A DNA stretch of 64,000 nucleotides from Lasioglossum baleicum (GCF_051020765.1 NW_027469113.1:682001-746000), one strand, 5' to 3'; positions 8,701 to 18,226 are shown, counted from the first letter of the stretch. A program made the numbers and translations. The notes: generated from the letters alone by a model not told the origin.

Positions 8701-9642
8701 ACAGTCCAGATCCGGAAAACGGAACGCTGTTATGACGAACTGCCCGTCACGTACAAGAATTCTTCAAGATTCCTGAAACCAAAGGACCACATTATTTCAA
8801 ACACCGGTACAGAGAAGCCGTGCAGCGAGTTACTATCTCCATATTACAGAATACATGGAACATGGTACCGACTCACTCCATCACTAACAGAAACTATTGC
8901 ACCGTCAGAACTCCATCCAATCTCTAAGGCCACATGGAAATACGTGGACCCCAAAAACCTTGCGACTGGAGGCATATATTCGCAAGACGACCTCGACAAA
9001 CTGCAGGATCACATAATGTTCCCTGTAGAAAAGGTAGCCGTAATAAATACTATTGCACAAGGCGCCTCAGGTAGACAATACGCAGCAGGAAATATTAACA
9101 TGTTCAACCTGCTCGACGAAGAGTCGCTTCAACAAATAGCTGAATCTACCGCACAGAAGTTATGGTCAGGATTTACCACGTTCGGATCCGTAACCGCTGG
9201 ATTAATAGGAATATATGTGGCAATTCGCACAATAAAAACTATTATCAGCACAATCATCAATGGCATCGCTCTCCATTCGTTATACGGCTGGAGCCTCCAC
9301 CTCATCGTCGCCATCTGGAGTTCCTTGACAAGATTCTTCATTTTCCTGAAACAAAGAGACGAAACATACACATACGCTGTCAGATATCGGAAAAGTGAAA
9401 GTGAAAATGACATAAGTGAGCCCATTCCCTCCCAAGACCCCAATAAAAGACAGTCAGATAATGAACATTGCGATTATAGACTGTCGGACATTGCGAAACC
9501 TACCCCAACTCCTCGCGCAGAATCAGACAACATCTCAGTGCATCCAGTGTTTCGTACTGTTAATACAGTCAACGTGCGCCGAGAACTGAGCTCCCTGCGC
9601 GGATCGCTCACTAACGATGCGTCTCAAGACCAAAAATTGTAA
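5626..9642 (+). CDS. protease-glycoprotein fusion frame (PR-env), element 1
   Basis: One open frame, -1 relative to gag and overlapping it by 163 nt, so a -1 frameshift is the expected route for the protease. Its upstream limit is a stop, not an ATG. Order: aspartic protease with LLDTGS at 5848-5865 and ILGSPFF about 65 residues later; a protease-RT linker-type segment (PRTAACIAV...LPVLEVEEIE, about 6415-6610); a 16-residue repeat (6634-6837); an unrecognised Ser/Lys-rich stretch; then env from ATG 7549 with a hydrophobic signal sequence, a Cys-rich ectodomain, membrane segment(s) (about 9169-9345) and a 95-residue tail. No YxDD reverse transcriptase, RNase H or DDE integrase is present. An active envelope probably starts at 7549 from a separate mRNA (inference). 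Confidence 0.88.
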   Translation, partial: PALGKRVRPPDRNESTAGGRPNKAQPNIHADRRSNERAPRRPDRRFVSAVNLAVDSPIPRVQISAPQLREKSEFLLDTGSEVNLIRASSLKPGITIDPTSTIEVHGITEGSIVTLGEVVIFIQGTIPVKFHVLGDDFPVSVNGILGSPFFIGGAEISFAKQFVLIGNISIPFSNSRALPTEPRDSSMTRVISMPSPKTEVSLEKHAARTEEETFPLSKRRVQPGEIRITSNNIVEEPVDKRKNLNQQSESRTAADSNEFAVKPRTAACIAVSVQGPKQGYIRRVSVAPDVFLGDCVVTNRGGKASLRCFNTSPRPISFRLPVLEVEEIERYSTNSGHYPDAFGNHPDLSNSGNHPDVFGNHPDLSNSGNHPDAFGNHPDLSNSGNHPDAFGNHPDLSNSGNHPDNFNPESKEDSREFKPMKVYSTSSGIKSDCFYSESRLKGNVPAFDSLKTTERLHKIKHKTLPRIDRAYESIIKDHPAIISKSESKRVYISFQKPTSDFSPEHDLFQSQRSSIRAPQSEFHPSRNYTSVKYASAKRRNKFRIILYLCDNPRTMIVASPATCDKKPSQEISLQTSADAKLESALITRPVNTDKRAKSETQRRQNLLLQPEDKLVASRLSPSEDRIIPEELQSSDNLATTNMYPLQVAILCTITTQVYTLIGYDCGGPTLNVTTYSTIDNLNCEPEDVTPIESLERIQLLQLAEFSQARVLQCHIEIDRTIYYCGMHSHNSVVANGRQEYLLTTTSETCSNLHTTGTLYITPAAQITGVQPNSTTSRSLTMAGEIKNDGSCSGTTYNDPFGTWTDVVVQAIIRITIRDYIAPIKLSTAQIHLQSGQTCPLQKGNCLDSQDGYTFWEPAPTDSCRFNNYDVLYEGLATKLSPQLKSSPTLYTVASQDTTFALTETGRSSVCGFIIIRTEHPKLFILETGKSGKFKEKSPTLVNNLDIFTYVNSKFVYVEKHLRTQFSQLYKDVIRQKCELERQILQNALTQLHTAPEEVATAIMKDAGFIAVPAGEVVHIIKCIPVTVQIRKTERCYDELPVTYKNSSRFLKPKDHIISNTGTEKPCSELLSPYYRIHGTWYRLTPSLTETIAPSELHPISKATWKYVDPKNLATGGIYSQDDLDKLQDHIMFPVEKVAVINTIAQGASGRQYAAGNINMFNLLDEESLQQIAESTAQKLWSGFTTFGSVTAGLIGIYVAIRTIKTIISTIINGIALHSLYGWSLHLIVAIWSSLTRFFIFLKQRDETYTYAVRYRKSESENDISEPIPSQDPNKRQSDNEHCDYRLSDIAKPTPTPRAESDNISVHPVFRTVNTVNVRRELSSLRGSLTNDASQDQKL
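6634..6837 (+). repeat. 48-bp coding minisatellite, 4.25 units
   Basis: Four 48-bp units plus a 12-bp partial encode 16-residue repeats of the type NHPDAFGNHPDLSNSG. Each is itself two 8-residue halves sharing GNHPD. The array sits between the protease-RT linker and the unknown stretch, exactly where polymerase coding would begin in a full element. Confidence 0.93.
7549..9642 (+). other. env: env glycoprotein part of the PR-env frame
   Basis: There are 697 codons from an in-frame ATG followed by a hydrophobic signal-type stretch (VAILCTITTQVY) and then GYDC. The ectodomain has many cysteines and Asn-X-Ser/Thr sites and a CGMHSH motif. A membrane region lies at about env residues 541-600, followed by a charged tail with PTPTP. 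The pattern recalls the glycoproteins of chuviruses and related arthropod negative-strand viruses, which some insect LTR elements have captured. This is from memory and was not searched. I see no furin-type site with a following fusion peptide as in the baculovirus F-like env of gypsy. Confidence 0.6.
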
Positions 9643-9674
9643 TGCGAGCGTTCACCGAACACAACCTCGGACCG

Positions 9675-9699
9675 AGAGATTTCACTCCGAGAAATCTCT
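9675..9699 (+). other. hairpin just upstream of the polypurine tract
   Basis: AGAGATTTC (9675-9683) pairs perfectly with GAAATCTCT (9691-9699) around a 7-nt loop, nine bases before the polypurine tract. It is present in every element copy that retains this end. Confidence 0.6.
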
Positions 9700-9707
9700 T
9701 CTCCGGC

Positions 9708-9715
9708 GAGGGAGG
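9708..9715 (+). other. polypurine tract, element 1
   Basis: GAGGGAGG directly abuts the 3' LTR start (TGTTACG at 9716), the position where plus-strand DNA synthesis is primed. Confidence 0.8.
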
Positions 9716-12033
9716 TGTTACGTCGGACGACCTCCGACGTTGGTCGAATCGAGGACCGTACCTCGATTCTAGGTTAAGACTAAATATTAAGTACATAACA
9801 ACCTCTTAAACCCATCGCTACCAAACTCTTGTTCTAATTCTAATACCTCTTAAACCCATCACTACTTCACCCACGACTTTCCCTAAACTTGTTCTAATAC
9901 CCATCACTACTTAAATCTCGACTCTCCCAATTGTTCTAAACCCAACCATCACTCCGAACTTACTTTCACTTGTTCAAACCCTCATCTACACTTACAACTT
10001 GTTCAAATCCTCAACTCCGCTCGAGTAAACGCCACCTCGAGAACAAAGAGATCGCAACGTCAGCAGTCTTGCACGCGTCACCACTCTGTCGAGAGCGAGG
10101 ACAAAGAGACTGCAACGTCAGCAGTCTTGCACCCGTCACCACTCCGACGAGCGAGGACAAAGGGACTGCAGCGTCAGCAACCCCCACTCCGAGCGAAGGA
10201 GGCTACGCAGAGCTGCCTCTTGCATCAGTCTGGTGCTAGCCAGCGAAGTGAGCGGACGTGTCGGTCTGCGCTCACTCCATTCTCACACAACGACATCAGT
10301 CAGTCTGGCCCAAGCCAGCGAAGCGAGCAGACGTGTCGATCTGCGCTCTTCTAATTCGCGCTTCGACGTTCATCGACGTTTGTTCTACTATTCTATTCCA
10401 AATCCATTCCAATTCAATTCCTAAATCAATTCCAATTCTAACTCTTACTAACTCATACTCCGTATACGATTATTACGTTTAATTCATTTATTATTATACT
10501 ACCAAGTTTATACTCAAGTGTACTCAACGTTCTTTATTTCAATATATATATTATATTTTACCAGTGTTACGTGAAGTTAATTTCTACATCATTCTACTAA
10601 ATCCAGTGACAGTTTCTTTTCGAAATTCGAATCGTGCCCTCGTTAATCATACAGAACTCGGCTTGGAGGTCAGTTCGTCCGCTCCGCTGAGAAGTAGTGG
10701 TTGACGAGTAGACGTTTGGAAATAATAACTTTCCCAATCAGATAAACGCATTTAATATTAATAATAAATAATTGAGCTCTCGCTTACGTGTTCAACCTCG
10801 GTCACAAAGGGAGAAGCTTACAGCTCCGCCGAGGCAATACGTCAACGAGGTGACACTTAGTCAAAAGATTATCGAAGTTAAAGTGACAGTTTGTGAAAGG
10901 AAACATATCAGTGTCTAAAGTGAAGTGACTGTTTTAATAGTGCCCTCGTTGTCGCACGGTGACCCGGCTCGGAGGCCAGTTCGTCTGCTCTGCTGGGTAG
11001 TGCCGATTAACGAGTGGACATTTTCGAGTCAGGTAAATTACCTCTGGCCAGCGCCTACGGGGAACCCCTGGCCAATTTTTCTTTCACGTTTGGGACTTAG
11101 ACAAAATCCGACAAAAGGATTTTCAGAGTATTAACTCTTCCGAAACAGTTCCTTCCATACCCATCCCTTATGCGTCGTACACGTCGTGCAGGCCGAAAGT
11201 ATCAACTGGCCAAGTTCAAACGGGCATTAAATCAAACAGCCATCTTAAACCGCGTCTTAAGTTCGACTGATTGGACTGAACTTCTCGGAACGACCGAGAA
11301 TATCGAGTGCGACGCGTCAGATTACGTATCGGTATACGGTTGTCCGTGCCGTCCGATTCCGAACACAGAGGTCGACCACGCGGACCTCTCGCGTTCTTCA
11401 CCTGTCACCAAACCGTCTGCTGGTCGCTACGAGATAGCCGATCTCGTTGACATCTCTGACGACGACGACGACGTCAGGAATACCATAAACCTGTCCAGTG
11501 ACAACAACAACCCGCCTGCCGTTCGTTACGAGGTCATTGATCTCGTCACCAGCTCTGATGACGATGACAGCAGGAGCACCATAATCTTGCCGCACGTTCG
11601 CTGTAGGATCATCAAGGACGAGTACCTACCGTCCAACAGACGCATTGTCGTGCGTACCCCAGCGAGACAGCTGCCAAACCTTCCTCATCTCGATGAGATC
11701 TGTCTGGACGACCCGTTATACCAGACCCATGCTGACCGACGAGCTCAGCTCCTTCAACAGTACTACTAAGATACAACAACTAACCGGTGAGAATTCGTAT
11801 CTTTTGTAACCCCTTTTGTTCCATGTCAACTCACCGCGTTCGTTGCGTCAGCGTAGAAGTATCGCCATCCGCGTTGACTGCTAGCGGGTGTCGGTCTCAA
11901 ATGACTATCGGTGTCCTAGCGCATATGACTGCCCGTCTGGCTGTCTTGGCGTAAAAGACCGTTTCCTCTTCAATTCCACGTGCCGCCTCCTGGGGTCATC
12001 TTCTTTGCCTAGGACGTGGGGCGTGACGTAACA
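9716..12033 (+). repeat. element 1 3' LTR (2318 bp)
   Basis: Same length as the 5' LTR. I noted only three differences (in a U3 unit, in the first leader unit and in ORF1). TATA is at 10543, AATAAA at 10763 and ORF1 at 11170-11769. It ends GACGTAACA, followed by the CTAA target duplication. Confidence 0.93.
11170..11769 (+). CDS. LTR-resident ORF1 (element 1 3' LTR)
   Basis: Intact 199-codon copy. In a 3' LTR it could only be expressed from a promoter within this LTR reading outward, into the neighbouring interrupted LTR. Both motif cores (IADLV and VIDLV with Ser/Asp runs), the CPC block and the LLQQYY tail are present, and Asn is at 156. The reading frame is the same as in the 5' LTR, as expected for copies made in one reverse-transcription cycle. 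Confidence 0.75.
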   Translation: MRRTRRAGRKYQLAKFKRALNQTAILNRVLSSTDWTELLGTTENIECDASDYVSVYGCPCRPIPNTEVDHADLSRSSPVTKPSAGRYEIADLVDISDDDDDVRNTINLSSDNNNPPAVRYEVIDLVTSSDDDDSRSTIILPHVRCRIIKDEYLPSNRRIVVRTPARQLPNLPHLDEICLDDPLYQTHADRRAQLLQQYY

Positions 12034-14354
12034 CTAAATACTAAGTACATAACAACCTCTTAAACCCATCGCTACCAAACTCTTGTTCTAATTCTAATAC
12101 CTCTTAAACCCATCACTACTTCACCCACGACTTTCCCTAAACTTGTTCTAATACCCATCACTACTTAAATCTCGACTCTCCCAATTGTTCTAAACCCAAC
12201 CACCACTCCAAACTCTCAATCTTACCTAACACTTGTTCAAACCCTCATCTACACTTATAACTTGTTTAAACCCTCATCTACACTTAACACTTGTTCAAAC
12301 CCTCATCTACACTTACAACTTGTTCAAATCCTCAACTCCGCTCGAGTAAACGCCACCTCGAGAACAAAGAGATCGCAACGTCAGCAGTCTTGCACGCGTC
12401 ACCACTCTGTCGAGAGCGAGGACAAAGAGACTGCAACGTCAGCAGTCTTGCACCCGTCACCACTCCGACGAGCGAGGACAAAGGGACTGCAGCGTCAGCA
12501 ACCCCCACTCCGAGCGAAGGAGGCTACGCAGAGCTGCCTCTTGCATCAGTCTGGTGCTAGCCAGCGAAGTGAGCGGACGTGTCGGTCTGCGCTCACTCCA
12601 TTCTCACACAACGACATCAGTCAGTCTGGCCCAAGCCAGCGAAGCGAGCAGACGTGTCGATCTGCGCTCTTCTAATTCGCGCTTCGACGTTCATCGACGT
12701 TTGTTCTACTATTCTATTCCAAATCCATTCCAATTCAATTCCTAAATCAATTCCAATTCTAACTCTTACTAACTCATACTCCGTATACGATTAATACGTT
12801 TAATTCATTTATTATTATACTACCAAGTTTATACTCAAGTGTACTCAACGTTCTTTATTTCAATATATATATTATATATTACCAGTGCTACGTGAAGTTA
12901 ATTTCCACATCATTCTACTAAATCCAGTGACAGTTTCTTTTCGAAATTCGAATCGTGCCCTCGTTAATCATACAGAACTCGGCTTGGAGGTCAGTTCGTC
13001 CGCTCCGCTGAGAAGTAGTGGTTGACGAGTAGACGTTTGGAAATAATAACTTTCCAAATCAGATAAACGCATTTAATATTAATAATAAATAATTGAGCTC
13101 TCGCTTACGTGTTCAACCTCGGTCACAAAGGGAGAAGCTTACAGCTCCGCCGAGGCAATACGTCAACGAGGTGACACTTAGTCAAAAGATTATCGAAGTT
13201 AAAGTGACAGTTTGTGAAAGGAAACATATCAGTGTCTAAAGTGAAGTGACTGTTTTAATAGTGCCCTCGTTGTCGCACGGTGACCCGGCTCGGAGGCCAG
13301 TTCGTCTGCTCTGCTGGGTAGTGCCGATTAACGAGTGGACATTTTCGAGTCAGGTAAATTACCTCTGGCCAGCGCCTACGGGGAACCCCTGGCCAATTTT
13401 TCTTTCACGTTTGGGACTTAGACAAAATCCGACAAAAGGATTTTCAGAGTATTAACTCTTCCGAAACAGTTCCTTCCATACCCATCCCTTATGCGTCGTA
13501 CACGTCGTGCAGGCCGAAAGTATCAACTGGCCAAGTTCAAACGGGCATTAAATCAAACAGCCATCTTAAACCGCGTCTTAAGTTCGACTGATTGGACTGA
13601 ACTTCTCGGAACGACCGAGAATATCGAGTGCGACGCGTCAGATTACGTATCGGTATACGGTTGTCCGTGCCGTCCGATTCCGAACACAGAGGTCGACCAC
13701 GCGGACCTCTCGCGTTCTTCACCTGTCACCAAACCGTCTGCTGGTCGCTACGAGATAGCCGATCTCGTTGACATCTCTGACGACGACGACGACGTCAGGA
13801 ATACCATAAACCTGTCCAGTGACAACAACAACCCGCCTGCCGTTCGTTACGAGGTCATTGATCTCGTCACCAGCTCTGATGACGATGACAGCAGGAGCAC
13901 CATAATCTTGCCGCACGTTCGCTGTAGGATCATCAAGGACGAGTACCTACCGTCCAACAGACGCATTGTCGTGCGTACCCCAGCGAGACAGCTGCCAAAC
14001 CTTCCTCATCTCGATGAGATCTGTCTGGACGACCCGTTATACCAGACCCATGCTGACCGACGAGCTCAGCTCCTTCAACAGTACTACTAAGATACAACAA
14101 CTAACCGGTGAGAATTCGTATCTTTTGTAACCCCTTTTGTTCCATGTCAACTCACCGCGTTCGTTGCGTCAGCGTAGAAGTATCGCCATCCGCGTTGACT
14201 GCTAGCGGGTGTCGGTCTCAAATGACTATCGGTGTCCTAGCGCATATGACTGCCCGTCTGGCTGTCTTGGCGTAAAAGACCGTTTCCTCTTCAATTCCAC
14301 GTGCCGCCTCCTGGGGTCATCTTCTTTGCCTAGGACGTGGGGCGTGACGTAACA
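12034..14354 (+). repeat. interrupted A LTR, remainder; first tandem copy
   Basis: It resumes the LTR begun at 1852, starting at LTR base 65 (CTAAATACT) and running 2321 bp to GACGTAACA at 14354. U3 has four of the 29-bp units (about 12233-12330) against two in element 1. The next base starts CTAAATACT again, so 12034-14354 and 14355-16675 are head-to-tail copies with the same junction. Confidence 0.9.
13491..14090 (+). CDS. LTR-resident ORF1 (first tandem LTR copy)
   Basis: Intact 199-codon copy with the same protein as at 533 (Asn at 156). It sits in an LTR no longer attached to its own interior, so it would be made only from this LTR's own TATA region. Keeping an open frame in such a remnant reflects recent origin rather than selection on this copy. 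Confidence 0.72.
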   Translation: MRRTRRAGRKYQLAKFKRALNQTAILNRVLSSTDWTELLGTTENIECDASDYVSVYGCPCRPIPNTEVDHADLSRSSPVTKPSAGRYEIADLVDISDDDDDVRNTINLSSDNNNPPAVRYEVIDLVTSSDDDDSRSTIILPHVRCRIIKDEYLPSNRRIVVRTPARQLPNLPHLDEICLDDPLYQTHADRRAQLLQQYY

Positions 14355-16675
14355 CTAAATACTAAGTACATAACAACCTCTTAAACCCATCGCTACCAAA
14401 CTCTTGTTCTAATTCTAATACCTCTTAAACCCATCACTACTTCACCCACGACTTTCCCTAAACTTGTTCTAATACCCATCACTACTTAAATCTCGACTCT
14501 CCCAATTGTTCTAAACCCAACCACCACTCCAAACTCTCAATCTTACCTAACACTTGTTCAAACCCTCATCTACACTTATAACTTGTTTAAACCCTCATCT
14601 ACACTTAACACTTGTTCAAACCCTCATCTACACTTACAACTTGTTCAAATCCTCAACTCCGCTCGAGTAAACGCCACCTCGAGAACAAAGAGATCGCAAC
14701 GTCAGCAGTCTTGCACGCGTCACCACTCTGTCGAGAGCGAGGACAAAGAGACTGCAACGTCAGCAGTCTTGCACCCGTCACCACTCCGACGAGCGAGGAC
14801 AAAGGGACTGCAGCGTCAGCAACCCCCACTCCGAGCGAAGGAGGCTACGCAGAGCTGCCTCTTGCATCAGTCTGGTGCTAGCCAGCGAAGTGAGCGGACG
14901 TGTCGGTCTGCGCTCACTCCATTCTCACACAACGACATCAGTCAGTCTGGCCCAAGCCAGCGAAGCGAGCAGACGTGTCGATCTGCGCTCTTCTAATTCG
15001 CGCTTCGACGTTCATCGACGTTTGTTCTACTATTCTATTCCAAATCCATTCCAATTCAATTCCTAAATCAATTCCAATTCTAACTCTTACTAACTCATAC
15101 TCCGTATACGATTAATACGTTTAATTCATTTATTATTATACTACCAAGTTTATACTCAAGTGTACTCAACGTTCTTTATTTCAATATATATATTATATAT
15201 TACCAGTGCTACGTGAAGTTAATTTCCACATCATTCTACTAAATCCAGTGACAGTTTCTTTTCGAAATTCGAATCGTGCCCTCGTTAATCATACAGAACT
15301 CGGCTTGGAGGTCAGTTCGTCCGCTCCGCTGAGAAGTAGTGGTTGACGAGTAGACGTTTGGAAATAATAACTTTCCAAATCAGATAAACGCATTTAATAT
15401 TAATAATAAATAATTGAGCTCTCGCTTACGTGTTCAACCTCGGTCACAAAGGGAGAAGCTTACAGCTCCGCCGAGGCAATACGTCAACGAGGTGACACTT
15501 AGTCAAAAGATTATCGAAGTTAAAGTGACAGTTTGTGAAAGGAAACATATCAGTGTCTAAAGTGAAGTGACTGTTTTAATAGTGCCCTCGTTGTCGCACG
15601 GTGACCCGGCTCGGAGGCCAGTTCGTCTGCTCTGCTGGGTAGTGCCGATTAACGAGTGGACATTTTCGAGTCAGGTAAATTACCTCTGGCCAGCGCCTAC
15701 GGGGAACCCCTGGCCAATTTTTCTTTCACGTTTGGGACTTAGACAAAATCCGACAAAAGGATTTTCAGAGTATTAACTCTTCCGAAACAGTTCCTTCCAT
15801 ACCCATCCCTTATGCGTCGTACACGTCGTGCAGGCCGAAAGTATCAACTGGCCAAGTTCAAACGGGCATTAAATCAAACAGCCATCTTAAACCGCGTCTT
15901 AAGTTCGACTGATTGGACTGAACTTCTCGGAACGACCGAGAATATCGAGTGCGACGCGTCAGATTACGTATCGGTATACGGTTGTCCGTGCCGTCCGATT
16001 CCGAACACAGAGGTCGACCACGCGGACCTCTCGCGTTCTTCACCTGTCACCAAACCGTCTGCTGGTCGCTACGAGATAGCCGATCTCGTTGACATCTCTG
16101 ACGACGACGACGACGTCAGGAATACCATAAACCTGTCCAGTGACAACAACAACCCGCCTGCCGTTCGTTACGAGGTCATTGATCTCGTCACCAGCTCTGA
16201 TGACGATGACAGCAGGAGCACCATAATCTTGCCGCACGTTCGCTGTAGGATCATCAAGGACGAGTACCTACCGTCCAACAGACGCATTGTCGTGCGTACC
16301 CCAGCGAGACAGCTGCCAAACCTTCCTCATCTCGATGAGATCTGTCTGGACGACCCGTTATACCAGACCCATGCTGACCGACGAGCTCAACTCCTTCAAC
16401 AGTACTACTAAGATACAACAACTAACCGGTGAGAATTCGTATCTTTTGTAACCCCTTTTGTTCCATGTCAACTCACCGCGTTCGTTGCGTCAGCGTAGAA
16501 GTATCGCCATCCGCGTTGACTGCTAGCGGGTGTCGGTCTCAAATGACTATCGGTGTCCTAGCGCATATGACTGCCCGTCTGGCTGTCTTGCCGTAAAAGA
16601 CCGTTTCCTCTTCAATTCCACGTGCCGCCTCCTGGGGTCATCTTCTTTGCCTAGGACGTGGGGCGTGACGTAACA
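14355..16675 (+). repeat. second tandem LTR copy / element 2 5' LTR
   Basis: Almost identical to 12034-14354. I noticed only A for G near 16389 (inside ORF1, silent) and C for G near 16592. The former is shared with element 2's 3' LTR. The two start-of-LTR hairpins are missing with the first 64 bp. Confidence 0.9.
15812..16411 (+). CDS. LTR-resident ORF1 (element 2 5' LTR)
   Basis: Intact 199-codon copy with the same protein as at 533. It carries the silent CAA for CAG Gln codon near the end that also marks element 2's 3' LTR copy, showing that the two LTRs of element 2 share ancestry in this part. It is the first cistron of the predicted element 2 RNA, followed by gag at 16805. Confidence 0.75.
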   Translation: MRRTRRAGRKYQLAKFKRALNQTAILNRVLSSTDWTELLGTTENIECDASDYVSVYGCPCRPIPNTEVDHADLSRSSPVTKPSAGRYEIADLVDISDDDDDVRNTINLSSDNNNPPAVRYEVIDLVTSSDDDDSRSTIILPHVRCRIIKDEYLPSNRRIVVRTPARQLPNLPHLDEICLDDPLYQTHADRRAQLLQQYY

Positions 16676-16680
16676 AAATT

Positions 16681-16697
16681 TGGCGCAGTCGGTAGGA
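16681..16697 (+). other. primer binding site, tRNA-Ser (element 2)
   Basis: TGGCGCAGTCGGTAGGA lies five bases after the LTR end at 16675. Confidence 0.9.
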
Positions 16698-16804
16698 CAC
16701 GAAAACGGTCGCCGGTAGTTGAACCATTAACAAATTGTTTTCGTACGTCTGACATTTGTTCTCTATATCGTGTGTCGAGTAAGAATTCACACTAATATCG
16801 CAAA

Positions 16805-18226
16805 ATGTCTCGCCCAATCACACGATCCCAAACGGATCCCCGAGCGGATCCTAATCAAGACCTTCCTCCGCCAACCGAGGAAGAGCTACTTCTTTACGCG
16901 CAAGATCTCGCCCGTAAAGAGGAATATTTAAAAGAGCAAACCGAATTCATTGCTAAATTGCGTCTTAAATATGAAGAAGACGCACAGAATCAAAATAACA
17001 TGCTCGATGAAATACGCAAAGAGCTCCACAATATTCAAGCCTTGAACCAAAACTTACGTCACCAAGCGCCTACACCAGGCCCCAGTAACGTCTCTAACAC
17101 GCGAGAACCTTCATTATCAGAGCCACGCGAAACCCCGCAATATGAGCCAACAGGAAATTTCGCGTTGAAACAAGCCGCAGAACTCGTACCCAAATTCGAC
17201 GGAACATCGATTCCCGTCCTAAAATTCATCCGCGCCTGCAAACGCGCGCGTGATTCTATCCCCGAATCCATAGAACGTGCCCTTACTAAACTAATCTGCA
17301 ATAAACTTTCCGATCGTGCGTACGCTGCCATTGAAGGCGAAAACATACGTACGATCTCACAACTTTGCGATAAGCTACGAACAGTACTGGGACCCTACAA
17401 ATTCGTGGACCAGTACCGTGGCGAATTGGCAAGCGTAGCCCAGGGCAACAATGAGCATATTCTTGACTTCATAAATCGAGTCAAAGATTTACGAACCGCC
17501 ATCAGCGATTCTACCGAAGGACATTACGACTACAGAGAAATCGATCGTTTCACAGTCGAGTGCTTCCTTCGCGGTCTACTCCCACAACTTCGCAGCGAAG
17601 TTTTGCATTGCCGTTCTCAGAATTCGGCAGAGATCTTCGAAGCAGCCATCTCTGCATATAAGCAATATGAGCTGTATCAAAACCGTCGTCGCGAATCTAA
17701 TCGTGACGATTCCCGCAAGGTAAGCTTCTCAGATAACAGAAGCTCCTATCGCCCACGCTCTTCTGACAATTTCAATTCTCGCGAACGCCTCCCTGAACGT
17801 CGCGACAACAGACCGGATGAGCGTCGCGATAACGGGTCCGACCAACGTCGAGACTCGTGGAGAAACTCGAACCGCAACTCTTATCGTTCTCCAACTCCGC
17901 AGTGGCGATCCGAAAACCCTCGCGAACAAAACCCGCAGCGCGAAAACCGGGACCCGAATTCAAATCGCGACAGACGTTCGGGAGAGCCCCGCAAGTTTTG
18001 CAACTATTGCAAAACTCCCGGGCATGACATTCACGAATGTCGAAAAAGAGCCTATAACAATAACCTGCGCTCGGGAAACGAGTCAGGCCTCCCGACAGGA
18101 ACGAATCAACAGCGGGAGGCCGCCCCAACAAAGCGCAACCAAACATTCACGCAGACCGCCGTTCGAACGAACGAGCTCCCCGAAGACCAGATCGACGATT
18201 CGTCTCTGCAGTTAACCTCGCAGTAG
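16805..18226 (+). CDS. gag: Gag, element 2
   Basis: A 473-codon frame with the same domain order as element 1: coiled coil, capsid-like block, basic Arg/Ser/Asn stretch, CCHC knuckle at 399-412. Two substitutions are visible in the basic stretch: Leu for Ile in RERLPE and Asn for Thr in RSENPRE. The stop overlaps the -1 frame of the protease as in the other copies, and the AAG|GTAAGC site is kept. It should be functional as a particle protein. Confidence 0.92.
   Translation: MSRPITRSQTDPRADPNQDLPPPTEEELLLYAQDLARKEEYLKEQTEFIAKLRLKYEEDAQNQNNMLDEIRKELHNIQALNQNLRHQAPTPGPSNVSNTREPSLSEPRETPQYEPTGNFALKQAAELVPKFDGTSIPVLKFIRACKRARDSIPESIERALTKLICNKLSDRAYAAIEGENIRTISQLCDKLRTVLGPYKFVDQYRGELASVAQGNNEHILDFINRVKDLRTAISDSTEGHYDYREIDRFTVECFLRGLLPQLRSEVLHCRSQNSAEIFEAAISAYKQYELYQNRRRESNRDDSRKVSFSDNRSSYRPRSSDNFNSRERLPERRDNRPDERRDNGSDQRRDSWRNSNRNSYRSPTPQWRSENPREQNPQRENRDPNSNRDRRSGEPRKFCNYCKTPGHDIHECRKRAYNNNLRSGNESGLPTGTNQQREAAPTKRNQTFTQTAVRTNELPEDQIDDSSLQLTSQ

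Larger units (their letters stand above)
1920..12033 (+). mobile_element. element 1: complete gag-PR-env LTR element lacking pol
   Basis: This 10,114-bp element has two 2318-bp LTRs (1920-4237 and 9716-12033) and a 5478-bp interior. The order is LTR, primer site, gag, protease-env frame, polypurine tract, LTR. A 4-bp CTAA duplication flanks it, which fits integration by a Ty3/Gypsy-type integrase. There is no reverse transcriptase, RNase H or integrase coding between protease and env, so that machinery must have come from elsewhere. I see three differences between its two LTRs, so it is very young. It sits inside another A LTR. Confidence 0.93.
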
